A stretch of 64,000 nucleotides of DNA from Dryocosmus kuriphilus (taxonomy: Eukaryota; Arthropoda; Insecta; Hymenoptera; Cynipidae). The translations under genes were made by a program, and so were the position numbers. The stretch is from NCBI GenBank assembly GCA_038277395.1, contig CM076190.1, forward strand, positions 238,631,177-238,695,176, given 5' to 3'. The notes below the pieces were generated by a model that saw nothing but the letters and a program-made list of their open reading frames with translations, was not told the origin of the DNA and did no database searches. Below are positions 1 to 11,140 of this stretch, one piece after another. Numbering within the stretch: position 1 is the stretch's first letter; each line of letters opens with the position of its first letter.

Positions 1-409
1 AAAAATAGGGGATTTAAGATAAGTTTATTTTTATTGTATCAGAACTATAGGAGATATCGAATATATATGTTAAATTTATTTTGGTTGTACTTTACTCTCA
101 CGACCGATCTCACTTTCAAATATTTTCTTACCCACCAGGAAAGTGGGACTTTACACTAGATCGGAACTCATGACCTGACACACATCAAAACCTTACACGC
201 ACCAAAAATAGCAATAAGGGAGTTACCACAAGTAAGTCAGTCAAGATCATAGCAAAATAACTTTACCTTTTTAAAATTAAAGGATCTTATAGTGAAAGGA
301 TTTGATTCCTATACACAACGGGTCCGATATATGCTGAGGACCCAACGATGTCAACAGTCGGTACCCCTCTTACATCGGTTCTGTTCAGTTCAGCAAATCT
401 TCTTCAGCT
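1..409. other. No gene recognised, left edge
   Basis: A+T-rich sequence with no convincing coding frame, RNA gene or element boundary. A short open frame begins near 348 but most of it lies in the repeat block that starts near 410, so it is not called as a gene. Confidence 0.5.
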
Positions 410-1830
410 CAAACATCCTGAGCCAGTTCAGTCCAGCCGAGTTATGTTGCCAGTCAGTTTAACCAACTTCAGTCGGGCCATTCTACTTCAATATTTTCCA
501 ATCCATCGACAAAACTCTGGAGAGAACTACAGATACTTCGAGATAGAATCCAGATCTGTCTGCTCAACTCAGAACATTGAGCTGTTGCTTTTAGAAATTC
601 TACATTACCACTCGAACAAGTAAGTGGCTCTCATTTCTTGATTTTTCATTTATCTGTTACCCAGGGTTGATTGTAACATAAGACCTTCGTTCCAGGTGCC
701 AGTCAATTTGCGGACACATCTAAACCAAAAATAATCCTTTAACGTCCAATATCAAATTCAAGTTAAAAGCTGGCAAATTAAAAATCAACTCTCCGACCAA
801 ATTTGGACCAATCAAACGACTTACTTGAAAAAGGTTTCCAGCAAAACTTAAGCAAAAAAAATAAAAAAGAGGAGGGAAAAGGAAGAAGGCAACCAACCAA
901 ATCCCATTCCTTCCTTTTCAACAACAACAAAAAAAAGAAGAGTTTTCATTGGAATAGTTTCATTTTTAACCAAAAAAGACAAATTTTGAATTTTTAACCA
1001 ATTTTTAACAAAACAGTTTAATTTCTGACTTGAAAAAAGTTTATTTTCAAATGAAAACCAAATTTTCACTTGAACAAGAACATATTGTTCTTAAAAAACA
1101 ATAAAATTTAACAAAATTGTAGAATTTCCGAAGAGAATAGTTAGACTTTCAAGTAAACAAGATAAATGGTCAACTGAGATATAAAAAGGTTCAACAAAAA
1201 ATGGAACAGCTCATTTTCGGACAAAAAAGTTTAATTTTGATCCAAAAAATCAACTTTCGACCAAAATATTTCAATATTTCATCAAAAAAAGTTATGGTTG
1301 ACAAAAATAAAAATCAATTTTGAAACCAAAATAGTTAATAAAAAATAGTTCAATTGCTATCAATCAACGAAAATGAACTTTAAAAAATAGCTGAATTTTC
1401 AATTTTCCAAAAGAAAATTGAGCACTTGCAATTCCAAACAAAATATGTGAATTTTCAATAAAGCAGCGTTATATTTTTACAAAAAAAAGTGATTTTTCTA
1501 TAAAGTAGATGGATCTGTAACTAAAAAACGTGAATTCTGAAACGAAAACGTTACACTTGACTTGAAGAAAAATATATTATTTGTAACCGAAAGTACTTGA
1601 ATGATCAACAAAAAAACCATGATTTTTAAATCAAATATGATTTTTTAGTTTCCTATACCAAAAGTAGTGGAATTTCCAACATCTTCAAGAAAAAAATGAA
1701 TTACCAAAGTTTTTAAATATCAAACAAAATAGTAAAATATGCAACTCAAAGCCTATTTCTAAGCCCAGAAGCTGAACTTCAAAACTGAAAAAATAATAGT
1801 TATCTTCGAACGGAGAAATATTACGTTTCA
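410..1830. repeat. Dispersed repeat block, left copy
   Basis: The first 430 bp (a Cys-free, Ser/Gln-rich frame, then a GTAAGT-like and a TTCCAG-like site) match 50010-50520 closely. The rest is a very degenerate short tandem repeat of the type 'caaaatagttgaatttt' with a period of roughly 30-36 bp, also matched in 50520-51480 and 52190-52425. No protein is supported because every frame is broken. The two copies sit on either side of the triplicated locus. It may be the remains of a retroelement leader plus satellite; no terminal repeats were identified. Confidence 0.7.
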
Positions 1831-2008
1831 GTAAAAATAGTCGTAACCTCGACCCCAAACAAAACAATTCTCAAAAAACAGACACAGATTTTCAATAAAA
1901 AATAGTTACATTTTTAACAATAAGAATTTAGTTTTGAACATAATAGTAACAGAAAAGTATAGCTTTAACAAAATAGTTGAATTTAAACATAAGAAAAATT
2001 TTCAAAGA

Positions 2009-2260
2009 AAAAATCTGCCCGCTTCGCGGGCACATTCTCATCGCGCGCTTCGCGCGAAGTATGAGCGCGCCTAGGGCGCGCGTCTGTTGGCACTCGCGCT
2101 TCGCCCTCGATAAATTATTCACATCGCGCTACGCGCTCAGTGTTTATGGATCCCATAAACCTTTACATTAAAAATTCCAAAAGGAACTATTTTACTTAAG
2201 GCTCTATCGCCCTTAAGGAATACATTCTCACCATGACACTCGCGCTTCGCGCTCGATAAT
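2009..2260. repeat. GC-rich palindromic repeat cluster
   Basis: Several short perfect hairpins lie in otherwise A+T-rich DNA: 'cccgcttcgcggg' near 2018, 'cgcgcgcttcgcgcg' near 2041, and 'cgcgcttcgcgctcg' near 2240. Each has a TTCG-type loop flanked by CG-rich arms. A related sequence without the full hairpin occurs near 3240. Function unknown; it could be a satellite monomer or the ends of a small foldback element. Confidence 0.7.
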
Positions 2261-2309
2261 TCCATTTTTTTTAAAACACATTGTACATTGGTAAAGTTTT
2301 TTTGTGATT

Positions 2310-4090
2310 TTCCAAATTTTCACAATACAGGATTTCGATTCTTAAAAGTAAAACGATGAGTCCTATAAATAAATTTTGTAGCTCTTTCCAAGGTGAACAA
2401 TTCTGCTTGTTAATATTTTCTCATATCTTGCACAGTTTTCCTGAAAAGTGGTTTTCTTTATATTTCATAACATATTTCACGAATAACCCAAAAACTACGC
2501 GTCTGATCAAAAAAATAATTGAGAACAAATTTATAGATCTTTTTGAGGCGAACAACTTTTTTTTTTGTATTATTTTTCCGTATCTTGCATAGTTTGGCTG
2601 GAAATTTTAAAAGCTTGATTTTTAATAACGTTTTATCGATTAAAACAAAAACCGTGCATTTTATCAAAAAACGGTTAATAGAAAATTTGTAGATTTTTTT
2701 AAGATGAATAATTTTACTTTCATGCATTTTTTTTGTACTTCTCATATTTTAGCCGAAAAATGGATTTCTTGATTTTGTAAGAACCGTTTTTGACGGATAA
2801 AACCATAAAATTAACCAGAAAAGTCTGGTTTCCCGCCAAAATATTCAAGGTACTAAAAAAAAATTGTAAAAAACAAAGTTGTTCAATTAAAAAATATCTA
2901 TAAATTTTGTTTTAACCATTTTTTGTTAATTTATAAAACGAACTCGTCCTTTCTTCTTACCCCTTAAAGAAGTGTACCAAAGCGCACTCCAATCCGATTA
3001 GTCCTTCGAAAGTTATCGCGATCACAGACGACGACGACAACGACGACGACAACAGACAGACAGACACGGTCGTGAAAACCATTTTTTCTGACTCAGGGGG
3101 TCTCAAAACGTGGAGATTTCATGAAATCCGCGAAAATCAAATTTTACATGAATCTAATACCTTCTCAATTGCATTTTTCAGCCAAACTGTGTAAAAAATG
3201 AAGAAATTTACGTTCTAGATATAATTTCATTGATTGTTGGGCGCGAGAAACGTGATTAGAATGCGCCTGAGTAGCGGGCAGATTTTTCAATAACTATCCA
3301 ATCCGATTAGTCGCTGAAAATTGGTTTTCTTTATATTTCATAACATATTTCACGAATAACTCAAAAACTACACATCTGATCAAAAAAATGGTGGAAAACG
3401 AATTTGTAGATCTTCTGAAAGTGAACAACTTGGTTTATTAGTATTTTTCCGTATCTTGCATAGTTTGGCGGAAAATTTGAAAACCTTCATTTTTGATAAC
3501 GTTTTATCGATTAAAACCAAAACCGTGTATTTTATGAAAAAATGGTTAAAACAAAATTGGTAGATATTTTTTAATTGAACAACTTTCTTCTTCACCAATT
3601 TTTTTTATCTTGAAGATTTTGGCGGAAAAACAGAGTTTTTTAATTTTAATAGCGTTTTCTTGATTAAAACATAAACCGTTCATTTAATCAAAAAACGGTT
3701 AAGATAAAATTTGTAGATTTTTTTAAGGTGAATAGTTTTACTTTCTTGCATTTTTTTTGTATCTCTCATAGTTTAGCCGAAAAGTGGATTTTTTGATTTT
3801 GTGAAAACCGTTTTGATAGATAAAACCATAACCGTTGGTCAAAAACCGCTGGTTAACGAACTCGTCCTTTCTTTTTACCCCTTAAAAAAGTGTAGTAAAG
3901 CGCACTCCAATCCGATTAGTCCTTCGAAAGTTATCGCGATCACAGACGACGACGACAACGACAACGACGACAACAGACAGACAGACTCGGTCGTAAAAAC
4001 CATTTTTTCAGACTCAGGGGTCTCAAAACGTGGAGGTTTCATGAAATGCCAGAAAGTCAAATTTTACATAAATCTAATACCTTCTCTGAT
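2310..4090. repeat. About 0.9-kb tandem duplication with GAC/CAGA microsatellite
   Basis: Two head-to-tail copies occur. Sequence at 2449 recurs at 3324, 2701-2810 recurs at 3727-3830, and 2937-3170 recurs at 3853-4085. Each copy ends with a (GAC)n/(CAGA)n run and then a conserved tail 'gactcaggggtctcaaaacg'. A diverged copy of that tail is at 49840-49930. Inside each copy is a smaller degenerate repeat of about 155 bp ('ttgcatagtttggc', 'acgttttatcgatt'). Open frames across it are repeat artefacts. Confidence 0.75.
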
Positions 4091-4298
4091 GAGAATGTAA
4101 AAACTGATTTCCAACCAAACAGTTGAGCTTTAAACAAAAAAACATGATTTTTCAACCAAAGATTAATTGTCAACAAAATCCTTAAATTTCTAAAAAAAAG
4201 TTAAATTGTCATTTCAGAAATATACATTTACAAACAAAAATGTAATAGTTGAAATTGATTTCTTGCAGTTTTAATTAATATTTGCTTTTTTTCTTCAG

Positions 4299-4315
4299 AA
4301 GATTGTTGCTCCTAA
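4299..4315 (+). other. Candidate terminal exon start, U1
   Basis: A pyrimidine-rich tract ending in 'ttcttcag' precedes 4299. The same site occurs before 22468 and 37529. Read in phase 1, which is what the 58-bp signal-peptide exons require, the three copies give the short ends EDCCS, EYCCF and EDCCS followed at once by TAA. Read in phase 0, U1 stays open for 29 codons. Weak: it rests on one splice-site pattern in three duplicated copies, with no transcript. Confidence 0.2.
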
Positions 4316-4416
4316 AGTGACTTATTTGCACTATTTATTAATTAATAATCGCAGAATTAAATACGAAAGAGGTTATGTTATATGGTGAATCATGTCCACC
4401 ATATTTTATATGTCGA

Positions 4417-5733
4417 CGTCTGTCCGAAACGTATCCGGAACACCTTTGAATCTCTCCGCAAGCACGTTCGAGCGCCCTCTACTGGGTACCACTGTAAACT
4501 GCAACTCTTCAGGAATTCCCTAGATTCCGTACTTTTTGTCGAGACGCCTAATTTCGCACACAGCGTACATTTATGCACGGAGTCTTTTTGATGTTCGGAT
4601 GATCTGTTTGTTACCCAAAATGACCGAAAGAGTTGAGCAGCGAATTTGCATCAAGTTTTGCTTTAAACTTGAAAAGGATAGTGTGAAAACGATTAAAATG
4701 ATCCAAAAGGCCTTTGGATATGACTGTATGGGTAAAAGCCATATAAATGAGTAGCACGAGTGGTTTAAAAATAGCTACCAATCTATTGACAGTGATTCAC
4801 GCTGCGGCCGTCCTTTAAGCACAGCAAAACCGGAAAATATCGAGCTTGTGCGACTTGCGATTCAAGAAGATCGCCGTCTGACTGTGCGCGAACTAGAATA
4901 TTATCCTAGAATTCCGAAAACTAATGTTTGCGATATTTTAACCGAGAAGGTGGGAATGAATCGTATGTGGCCAATTTTGCTCGCAGAAAAGTAGAAAAAG
5001 CTTCGCTCTGAAGTCACTCAGGACAACTTGAAAATGGTTTCTGATGAAGAAAATGTTCTCAAAAAGATTATTACTGGTGACGAATCGTGAGCTTATGGGT
5101 ATGATCCCGAAACAAAACAACGGTCTTCACAGTGGAAACTTCCGTCCGAGCCACGGCCGAAAAAGCATGTCAAATACGGAGCAATTTCAAGTCAATGTTG
5201 ATTGCTTTTTTCGATTGTGAAGGTGTTGTGGATCACCAATACGCTCCTACAAGTCGGACAATCAATATGGAATTTTATCGTGAAGTTCTGAAAAGATTGC
5301 GTGACGCAATTAGAGAAGAAAACGGCCTCAACATTGATCAAGCGGTTACTAGGTTCCTCAGCACGATAATGCGAAAGCGCATTCATCGAACCTTGTGCAG
5401 CAATATCTGACAAGGCACAAAGTCGTATAGCTTCGCCAGCCACCGTACAGTCCCGACATAGCTCCTTGTGACTTTTGGCTATTTGCAAAATTGAAAAATC
5501 CACTCAAAGGATACCGGTTTGATGACACAGAGACGACTCACGCAAATGCGACAAGTGCACTTAAGGCAATTTCGAAAAATGACCTCCAGGACTGCTTCAG
5601 GAAGTGGCAACACCGCTGGGTGCTCGTCGTTCAATTAAATTGGGACTACGTTGAAGGATGCCTCTCGCCGGATGACGAAGAATAACCCCAGTGTGGAGGT
5701 ATGAATATATTCCGGATACTTTTCGGACAGACC
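4417..5733 (+). mobile_element. Mariner family A, copy 1 (decayed)
   Basis: A Tc1/mariner DNA transposon of about 1.3 kb. The ends are inverted copies beginning 'gtctgtccgaaacgtatccg' (left) and ending 'cggatacttttcggacagacc' (right, followed by TA). The reading frame starts at 4620 (MTERVEQRICIKF), shows the HTH region and the first catalytic motif ITGDES, then continues to PYSPDIAPCDFWLF before ending near 5685. In-frame stops occur in the HTH and just after GDES, and further frameshifts follow, so no transposase is made. The middle Asp motif is scrambled here. Equivalent insertions are in U2 and U3, so it predates the duplication. Confidence 0.88.
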
Positions 5734-5787
5734 TAGTATTATTCATTGCATTACACAATTTTATACGTATTTTATGTCTAAACCGTA

Positions 5788-6177
5788 CTATATGTATAAA
5801 ACCTTCAGTGACGCGTACAAGTAATCTCTAATTACAATATTTAGGCTGACTTGACAGTTCTGAACTCCCGGGAATTTTTGTGAGAAACGTGGAAACTTGA
5901 CCAGGTAAAATTCGTGTTGCCGATAGAGTGCGCTGGAACACGGCGTTGACCCACCCTGGCAACGCCGTTCTTCAATTTCTGTAGGGTGATCTTGAGTGTC
6001 AGGTCCGTAAGTGACGAAGGAACTCAAGAAGTTTTCGCCAGTGAATATTTTATCGTTGAAGAGACAGACCCCATTTTTTTCCAAACCCTTTACAATGTTC
6101 GCCATGTTCAAAGCGTCAATCTCTGGTACTTATGTATGAATAAATTTTACACTTGAGAAAGGTAAGGTGAGATAAAT
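5788..6177. other. Conserved flank of mariner copy 1, no gene assigned
   Basis: This stretch recurs at 23975-24320 and 39005-39385. On the + strand U3 keeps an open frame with ETDPIFFETLYNVCHIQ and LWYLCMNKFYTGE, ending at a GAGAAAG/GTAAGG sequence shared by all units that resembles a splice donor. On the minus strand all units share VQNCQVSLNI and YLYASLKVLYI before one common stop. Neither frame is open in all three copies and I do not recognise either product. It may be a decayed exon or part of the Penelope-like element next to it. Confidence 0.3.
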
Positions 6178-6229
6178 ATCAGCCTACATGGTTAGGAAGA
6201 AATCTATATTCCTTGTCACGACATCCTTG

Positions 6230-6375
6230 GTCACAAGAAGGGTTTGACCTTTAGTCCCATTGATAGAGAGATTAATTTATCGTCTCCTAACTTTAGACGT
6301 TATAACATTAACATTATTAAACGTATTTTATCAGCTAATGGATATCCCATGTCTCTTATTAACAGTTCAGTTTAA
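6230..6375 (+). mobile_element. Penelope-like reverse-transcriptase tail, U1
   Basis: A short frame reads GHKKGLTFSPIDREINLSS, then YNINIIKRILSANGYP, and stops at TAA. The pattern 'KKG-I-TL-DR-I-LS-P-F---NI--IK-IL--NGYP' is typical of the segment after the RT core, before the GIY-YIG domain, in Penelope-like retroelements. No RT core or GIY-YIG domain is visible here, so this is a fragment. Copies are at 24385-24526 and 39435-39582. The assignment is by motif memory only. Confidence 0.45.
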
Positions 6376-6399
6376 AAACAAAAATTACCAAATAGAACA

Positions 6400-6924
6400 C
6401 CTTTAGGGGTGTTTAAAGAAATTCTAAGGGGGTTGAAAAATTTGAAGTGATTTCTAGGGATTTTTAGAGATTTCAAATATTTGAATGGATTAAAAATATC
6501 TTCCAAGGTACGAAGGGATATCAAGAGATTTTCACAGGTTCGAGCAGATTAAAGAAACATTTTTTTCATTGAAGATATTATGTAATACAAATAGTTCAAC
6601 ATTTCTTAATTGTCAGCTTTCCTATGTTTAACACAAATTTATTTAGAAATTGAATAGAAACATTGGGCTCCAATTTGGAATTTATCGTTTCTTCTTATAC
6701 CCAATTATATACATATAGAAAAGTATGAAATGAATGTTCCATTTCCATCTCTTTATTAAAAAAGTATCTTCCCGAAGCAAAAAACGGCCTTTTATACCAG
6801 TGAAAAAATAACTTTTTTAATTAAAAAGTAGTGTCAAAAGACAATTTTTGACTATTTAAGAAGTCTAATTTTTTCTTCAGAAAGATACCTTTTTTGTTCC
6901 ATGAAGCTCTTCGAGGCCCGAATG
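6400..6924. other. A+T-rich spacer
   Basis: Contains the degenerate motif 'tttcaaggg/gattttaa' (6410-6540), also seen at 14640-14800, 24540-24680, 30850-31010, 39590-39760 and 45540-45700, and then plain A+T-rich sequence leading to the 3' end of the minus-strand exon. No gene is seen. Confidence 0.5.
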
Positions 6925-7506
6925 TTAATTTCTTAACCTATTAGTTATAAATTTCTTTGAGATAGGATTGTTATTGCCTACTGGAACTTCCTTCATTTCC
7001 TGCTTGGTCAATGGTGTAATCTCGCGGCTTATCATATTTATTTTGGCCCTGCACATACCACGAGTTTTAGATACATGAACATATAATCCAGCAAGGATAT
7101 CGTAACTCTCGAATATTGCAAAGATGTCACCCTCAGATGTTGATAATGCAATTTGCTCCTGGGTTGGAAGTGGTCCGAACGTTTTATATCCTAATAAATA
7201 TTTAAGTCCGTTATCGGCAGGAAATGTGTATCTTTGAATGTGGAACACCTGATGCGGATTCGATTTTGGAATAAACCGAACCCGCTCATGTCCAGTAGAG
7301 GAAGAAGGTATGGCATGCATGCGGAGTCCTGGTCATGGCACGAATAGGAGACCTGGACCTGGAACGAGTAGGCGACCTTGCAGGGCTCGGAAATCTAACA
7401 GGACTCGAAGCGCTGACAGGAGAATAAGGTGCGCCAGGAGACCAAAATCGTCCTGTCCAAGGAATAGATTCGCCATTAGGGTAACAATCAAACTGGGAGC
7501 TTAACT
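6925..7506 (-). pseudogene. ADP-ribosyltransferase-like exon, U1, frameshifted
   Basis: U1 copy of the exon described at 25072-25649. The 3' splice acceptor (tttcttgttgcag/AG) is intact and the exon ends at the same stop codon, but it is 582 bp instead of 578 bp. A 4-bp tandem duplication of 'gcat' near 7312-7320 shifts the frame between the Arg/Ser/Pro-rich linker and the presumed catalytic domain. The downstream frame itself still shows HIQRYTFPAD, LSTSEGD, YVHV and TKQEM. A product could arise only from an internal start, so this copy is probably dead or encodes a truncated linker protein. Confidence 0.6.
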
Positions 7507-7594
7507 CTGCAACAAGAAACAGGAAGTTTTAGAATCTTTCTCATAAGATATCATAGCCCCGATCAGAAGCAATTATAACATTTACCAAAACTTA

Positions 7595-8202
7595 GGGCCG
7601 ATTCCACCAACTTCGATTAAATCCATGATTAGCTAATCATGATTCTTTTTTAACCAGCATCTTAATCATGATTACCATGTGACGCGTTCCACCATGAATT
7701 TTTAACATATGGTAGGCTAACCGTATGCACTGTTCGCAATACATCTAGTCTCTGCGTTTTTCTGCTGTAACGGTGATGCTGATTGTCTGATTTCAAACTT
7801 CGCTTTCGGTATCTACTTCTTAGATAAATTTCGATAAATAAAATCGTCGTGAAATCCAAATCATCCAAATATTGAAAATAATTGATTCTTTTTTTAAATA
7901 TTCGTGGCCGTATCTCAATTCCAAAATCATCTTCATCAACACGTAGAAATAAAATATCGTTATAAATTTCATTCATATTTCACTCTATACTGTCGCACTA
8001 TACTTGAACTTCAACTCTGACGTTATGATGACCCCCGTTAATCGCTCGCTGGTTAAGTCGCTAAAAAGTTAAAAATGGCCGTTTACGTTAAACGGAGATT
8101 AGGCTTCTTTAATCATGGCTTAAAAGAGGGTGGAACGCAATATGCTGATTATGTTAAGTTAATCAACGATCAAAATTTAATCACAGTTGGCGGAATCGAT
8201 CG
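7595..8202 (-). mobile_element. PIF/Harbinger-derived element, U1
   Basis: A 608-bp element with target duplication TTA at 7592-7594 and 8203-8205. Its ends are inverted repeats: 'gggccgattccaccaact' at the left, and the complement of 'agttggcggaatcgatcg' at the right. Nested inverted segments follow inside (gtgacgcgttccaccatgaa against ggtggaacgcaatatgctg). A minus-strand frame (7662-7976, starting MNEIYNDILFLRVDEDDFG) has RINYFQYLDDLDF, which resembles the N-terminus of HARBI1-type transposases; the catalytic part is missing. It is a non-autonomous internal-deletion derivative. The U3 copy has exactly the same length. Confidence 0.72.
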
Positions 8203-8233
8203 TTAGAGCGTTTATTGCTTTAAAATATATATA

Positions 8234-8498
8234 CAGTAGAATTTAAGTCGCAGTCCGATAGGTCTCGATATCCCTTATGGCGCCATTGCACCTATGTTCA
8301 CACATGCACTAATTTGATGTGTGTCTACTATGTACATGTGATCACATACTGCGCTTGCGTAATCCAGTCCCGCCTGTGCATGCACATCCGCACAAGAATA
8401 ACATTTACTGAAAGGGACATTCATTATGTCTCCAATTTTATTCTTGGAATTTTACGCCACTACATCTCTGGAGTATGAAACTTATCGGACTTCCACTG
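8234..8498. mobile_element. Tc1/pogo-type MITE, U1
   Basis: A 265-bp sequence flanked by TA on both sides, starting CAGTAGAA and ending TTCCACTG. The inner parts of the ends also match inversely (cagtccgataggtctc against cttatcggactt). It has no coding capacity. CAGT termini with TA duplication fit a Tc1/pogo-mobilised MITE. The U3 copy is at about 41433-41689. Confidence 0.6.
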
Positions 8499-8549
8499 TA
8501 TGCAGTAAACCCCAGTGTATCAAACTCTTCAAGATCTGTCTGATAACTA

Positions 8550-9715
8550 ACTTGAGATTAAAGTAAATCAATATTTCGAATCGAAAAGTGTTATAGCTTC
8601 TTCGACTAGTGTGAACAAATAAGTTTTCGATGTTCTTGTTTAAGTAAGAACCTAAAATTATTTGAACTTGTATATCTTTTTTAGAAGTTACATGATTTCT
8701 CTTAGAAAGTATCAATTTTGAGCGAAAAATATTGATTAAGCCTAAAATAGTTAATTTCATTACCTGAAATTGCTGAAACTTGTTTTCTAAAAGATCCAAT
8801 GATTTTGGTTGAAAAACAGCCCTTACCCCCTTACGGCGAGAACTGACTAATATAACCTCAAATTATTGAAACTTGTAAGCTTTCGAAAAAAGACCTAATC
8901 ATCTCTGTTAAAAACTATCTATTTCTGATGAAAGTTTCCTAACATTACCTGAAATTTTTGAAATTCGAACGTTTTTATAAAATACCTGATGACTCTTTTT
9001 GCAAGTTCTAAAGAAGTTTAATGATTTTTATTGGAAGATATTGATACCTGATAATTCAGGGTTGTTGCAGCAGCTACATTAAATGTAGGAAAAGTGTAAC
9101 CAGCGGAGTATCGATATAACTTATATAAAACGTTAGATCGTTATGTTTGGTGGTTCTCACCGAAAGTTACAACTTCTATGAGAGCTGAAACAAAGTAATG
9201 AACAAAGCGTAATGTAATCTAAAGGTGGTAGAAGTTGTATGTTTTTTTAAATTATTGCTTTACACTGAAGATTCCCTAAAATCATGTCAAATTCTTGAAA
9301 CTTGTTTTTTGAGGAAGGACTCAACTTGTTTTTTTTGAGGAAGGACCCCCACCCCCTCCTCCACCACCCCCGCCCTCATGTGAAACGTGTAGTTCACCAA
9401 AAAATCCAATTTTGCTATTAAATATTACCCACTTTCTGCGACCAGTCCTTACCGTAAACTGAAATCATTGAAACTTGTAAGTTTCATAAAATACATAACT
9501 GTTTGTTGGCAAAGGTTGATTTTTGACGAAAAGTCGATAATATAACCTTATAGTCTTGCAAGTTGTATGTTTTCTAAAGCAACTAATCATCTTTATTGAA
9601 AGATGTTGATTTATGACGAATTTTTACTAACATAACCTCAAATTGCTTGAATCTGTAAGTTTTCTAAAAGAGCTAATCATTTCTATTGAAAACTATACCT
9701 ATTTTCGGTGAAAAT
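8550..9715. repeat. Degenerate tandem repeat, about 110-bp period
   Basis: Repeated phrases such as 'acctcaaattattgaaacttgtaag', 'ctaatcatctctgttaaaaac' and 'gaaaattgactaacataacc' recur about every 100-120 bp but are strongly diverged. A C/A-rich run lies near 9348-9375. The corresponding array in U3 is 41760-42560; U2 keeps a small remnant at 26060-26230. No gene is seen. Confidence 0.65.
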
Positions 9716-9719
9716 TGAC

Positions 9720-10365
9720 GAATATAAACTACCCTACTCAAAATGTCGGAAAGAAAACATATAGAAATCGGATAGAGACCGGATACAAAACGGTTAAGAA
9801 AAATTCGCTTTCTATCCGGTTCTACCTGGCTCCTATCCGGTCTCAGATACATATTTTCAGACTCTCTCCGATTTTATCCAGTTCCTATTCAAGAAAGAGG
9901 ATAAAAGATATATAGTGTAAATATTCTTTCTGGTTCTATCCAGTTTATATACGATCAACAGAAACAGAAAATAAATATTTGCAAATACTCAAGTTCACTT
10001 TTTTCCGTTTTCTATCGGAATCGTATAAGGTTCTTGACATTGGCGATTGTCTTCAAGACGGAAGTGCACAATTTAACCGATTTTATTCGGTTTGTATCCG
10101 ATACATGGAACCAGAAGTTAAATATTTTCACTACGCAAGCTTATCTTTATCCGTTTTCTATCCTATTCCTTTAAGAGAATTCACACTCGTGATTTTCTTG
10201 CCCTGCTTCAAATGTCAGACAAAAACCATTAAGAAACCAGTTAGGGACTGGGTAGAAACCCACTTGGTTTCTAAATGTCTCTGACCGGTTCTTAATTTGT
10301 CTCAGTTTCAACGTCTGCGATGTAACCGGATCCTAACCGGTCCGTATGTGAGAAATTGTAACAAA
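9720..10365. repeat. CCGG-rich degenerate satellite
   Basis: Scattered copies of 'ccggttctatccggt', 'ggataggaatcggatac' and similar units in both orientations. They continue into the better ordered 125-bp array. Remnants are at 25735-25930 in U2. The open frames across it are repeat artefacts. Confidence 0.55.
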
Positions 10366-10369
10366 ATAA

Positions 10370-10815
10370 GTTTTAAAAAAATATTCTAACCGGTCCTAAC
10401 CGAGTTCTACCGGGAATTTTCGAACAGAAATTTAATATTGTCAAAGATCGAAGTTAGTTTCTGACTGGTATCTAACCGGTTCCTAACAGGAACTTGATAC
10501 TGGTGTACTTTAATTGGTCCTAACCGGGATCTATTCGGCAATCCAAAAGAGAAATTAAATATTGTCAAAGACCAAGGTTCGCTTCTAACTGGTCTCTAGC
10601 CGGTTCCTAAAAGGCACTTGACACTGGTGCGTGTTCTAACAGGTCCTAACCGGGTTCTATCCGGCGAACGGAAAGAGAAATTAAATATTATCAAAGCCCA
10701 AAGTTAGCTTCTAAATGGTGTCTAGCTGGTTCCTAAAAGGCACTTGACACTGGAGCGTGTTTTAATTGGTCCTAACCGGGCTCTACTCGGAATTTGTGAA
10801 CAGAAATTATAATTC
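10370..10815. repeat. 125-bp tandem satellite array, U1
   Basis: About three and a half head-to-tail units. The marker 'tcaaag' before a variable 'ccgaagttagcttctaa' lies at 10442, 10566 and 10692, giving spacings of 124 and 126 bp. Each unit contains 'ggtcctaaccgggttctatccgg', 'ggcacttgacactgg' and 'agagaaattaaatattgt'. U3 shows the same spacings at 42730, 42854 and 42980. Confidence 0.8.
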
Positions 10816-11140
10816 TATTTGTCTACGGTAGTTAAGGACAATTCCACCATAATAGGAATCAGATAAAAGTATCTTGCAGATCCAGATACAAATCGGATAG
10901 GAATCAGATAAAAATATTACATGTTACTAGATAGAGGGCCCTAATGGTGACGGCCCATCAGCAATGAAGAACATAACAGTTGTAGATAGCAGTATCTCAA
11001 CTGTTGAAAATAAATGGAAAGGCACAATGGACTTAGTCTGAGCGCCAGGGGAGGAGTTTTAGTTGTTAAGAATTCGACACTGCGCGAACTGTGGTGACTT
11101 AAGCAAGATCTCCTCTCTGCAAACACAAAGAAAAAAAAAG
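10816..11140. other. Spacer between satellite and mariner copy 2
   Basis: Contains a last run of 'ggataggaatcagataaaa' satellite and about 200 bp of unassigned sequence. No gene is seen. It joins mariner copy 2 just before its start codon, without the usual 5' end of that family. Confidence 0.45.

Noticed and set aside
848..1069. Open frames across the A+T-rich block at left (also 1685-1867, 1928-2122)
   Set aside because: They lie in degenerate short tandem repeats, are rich in Phe/Asn/Lys, and the copy at 50010-52425 does not keep the frame.
9715..10284. Two + strand frames of 66 and 101 codons
   Set aside because: They run across CCGG satellite; the frame is not kept in U3 and composition follows the repeat.
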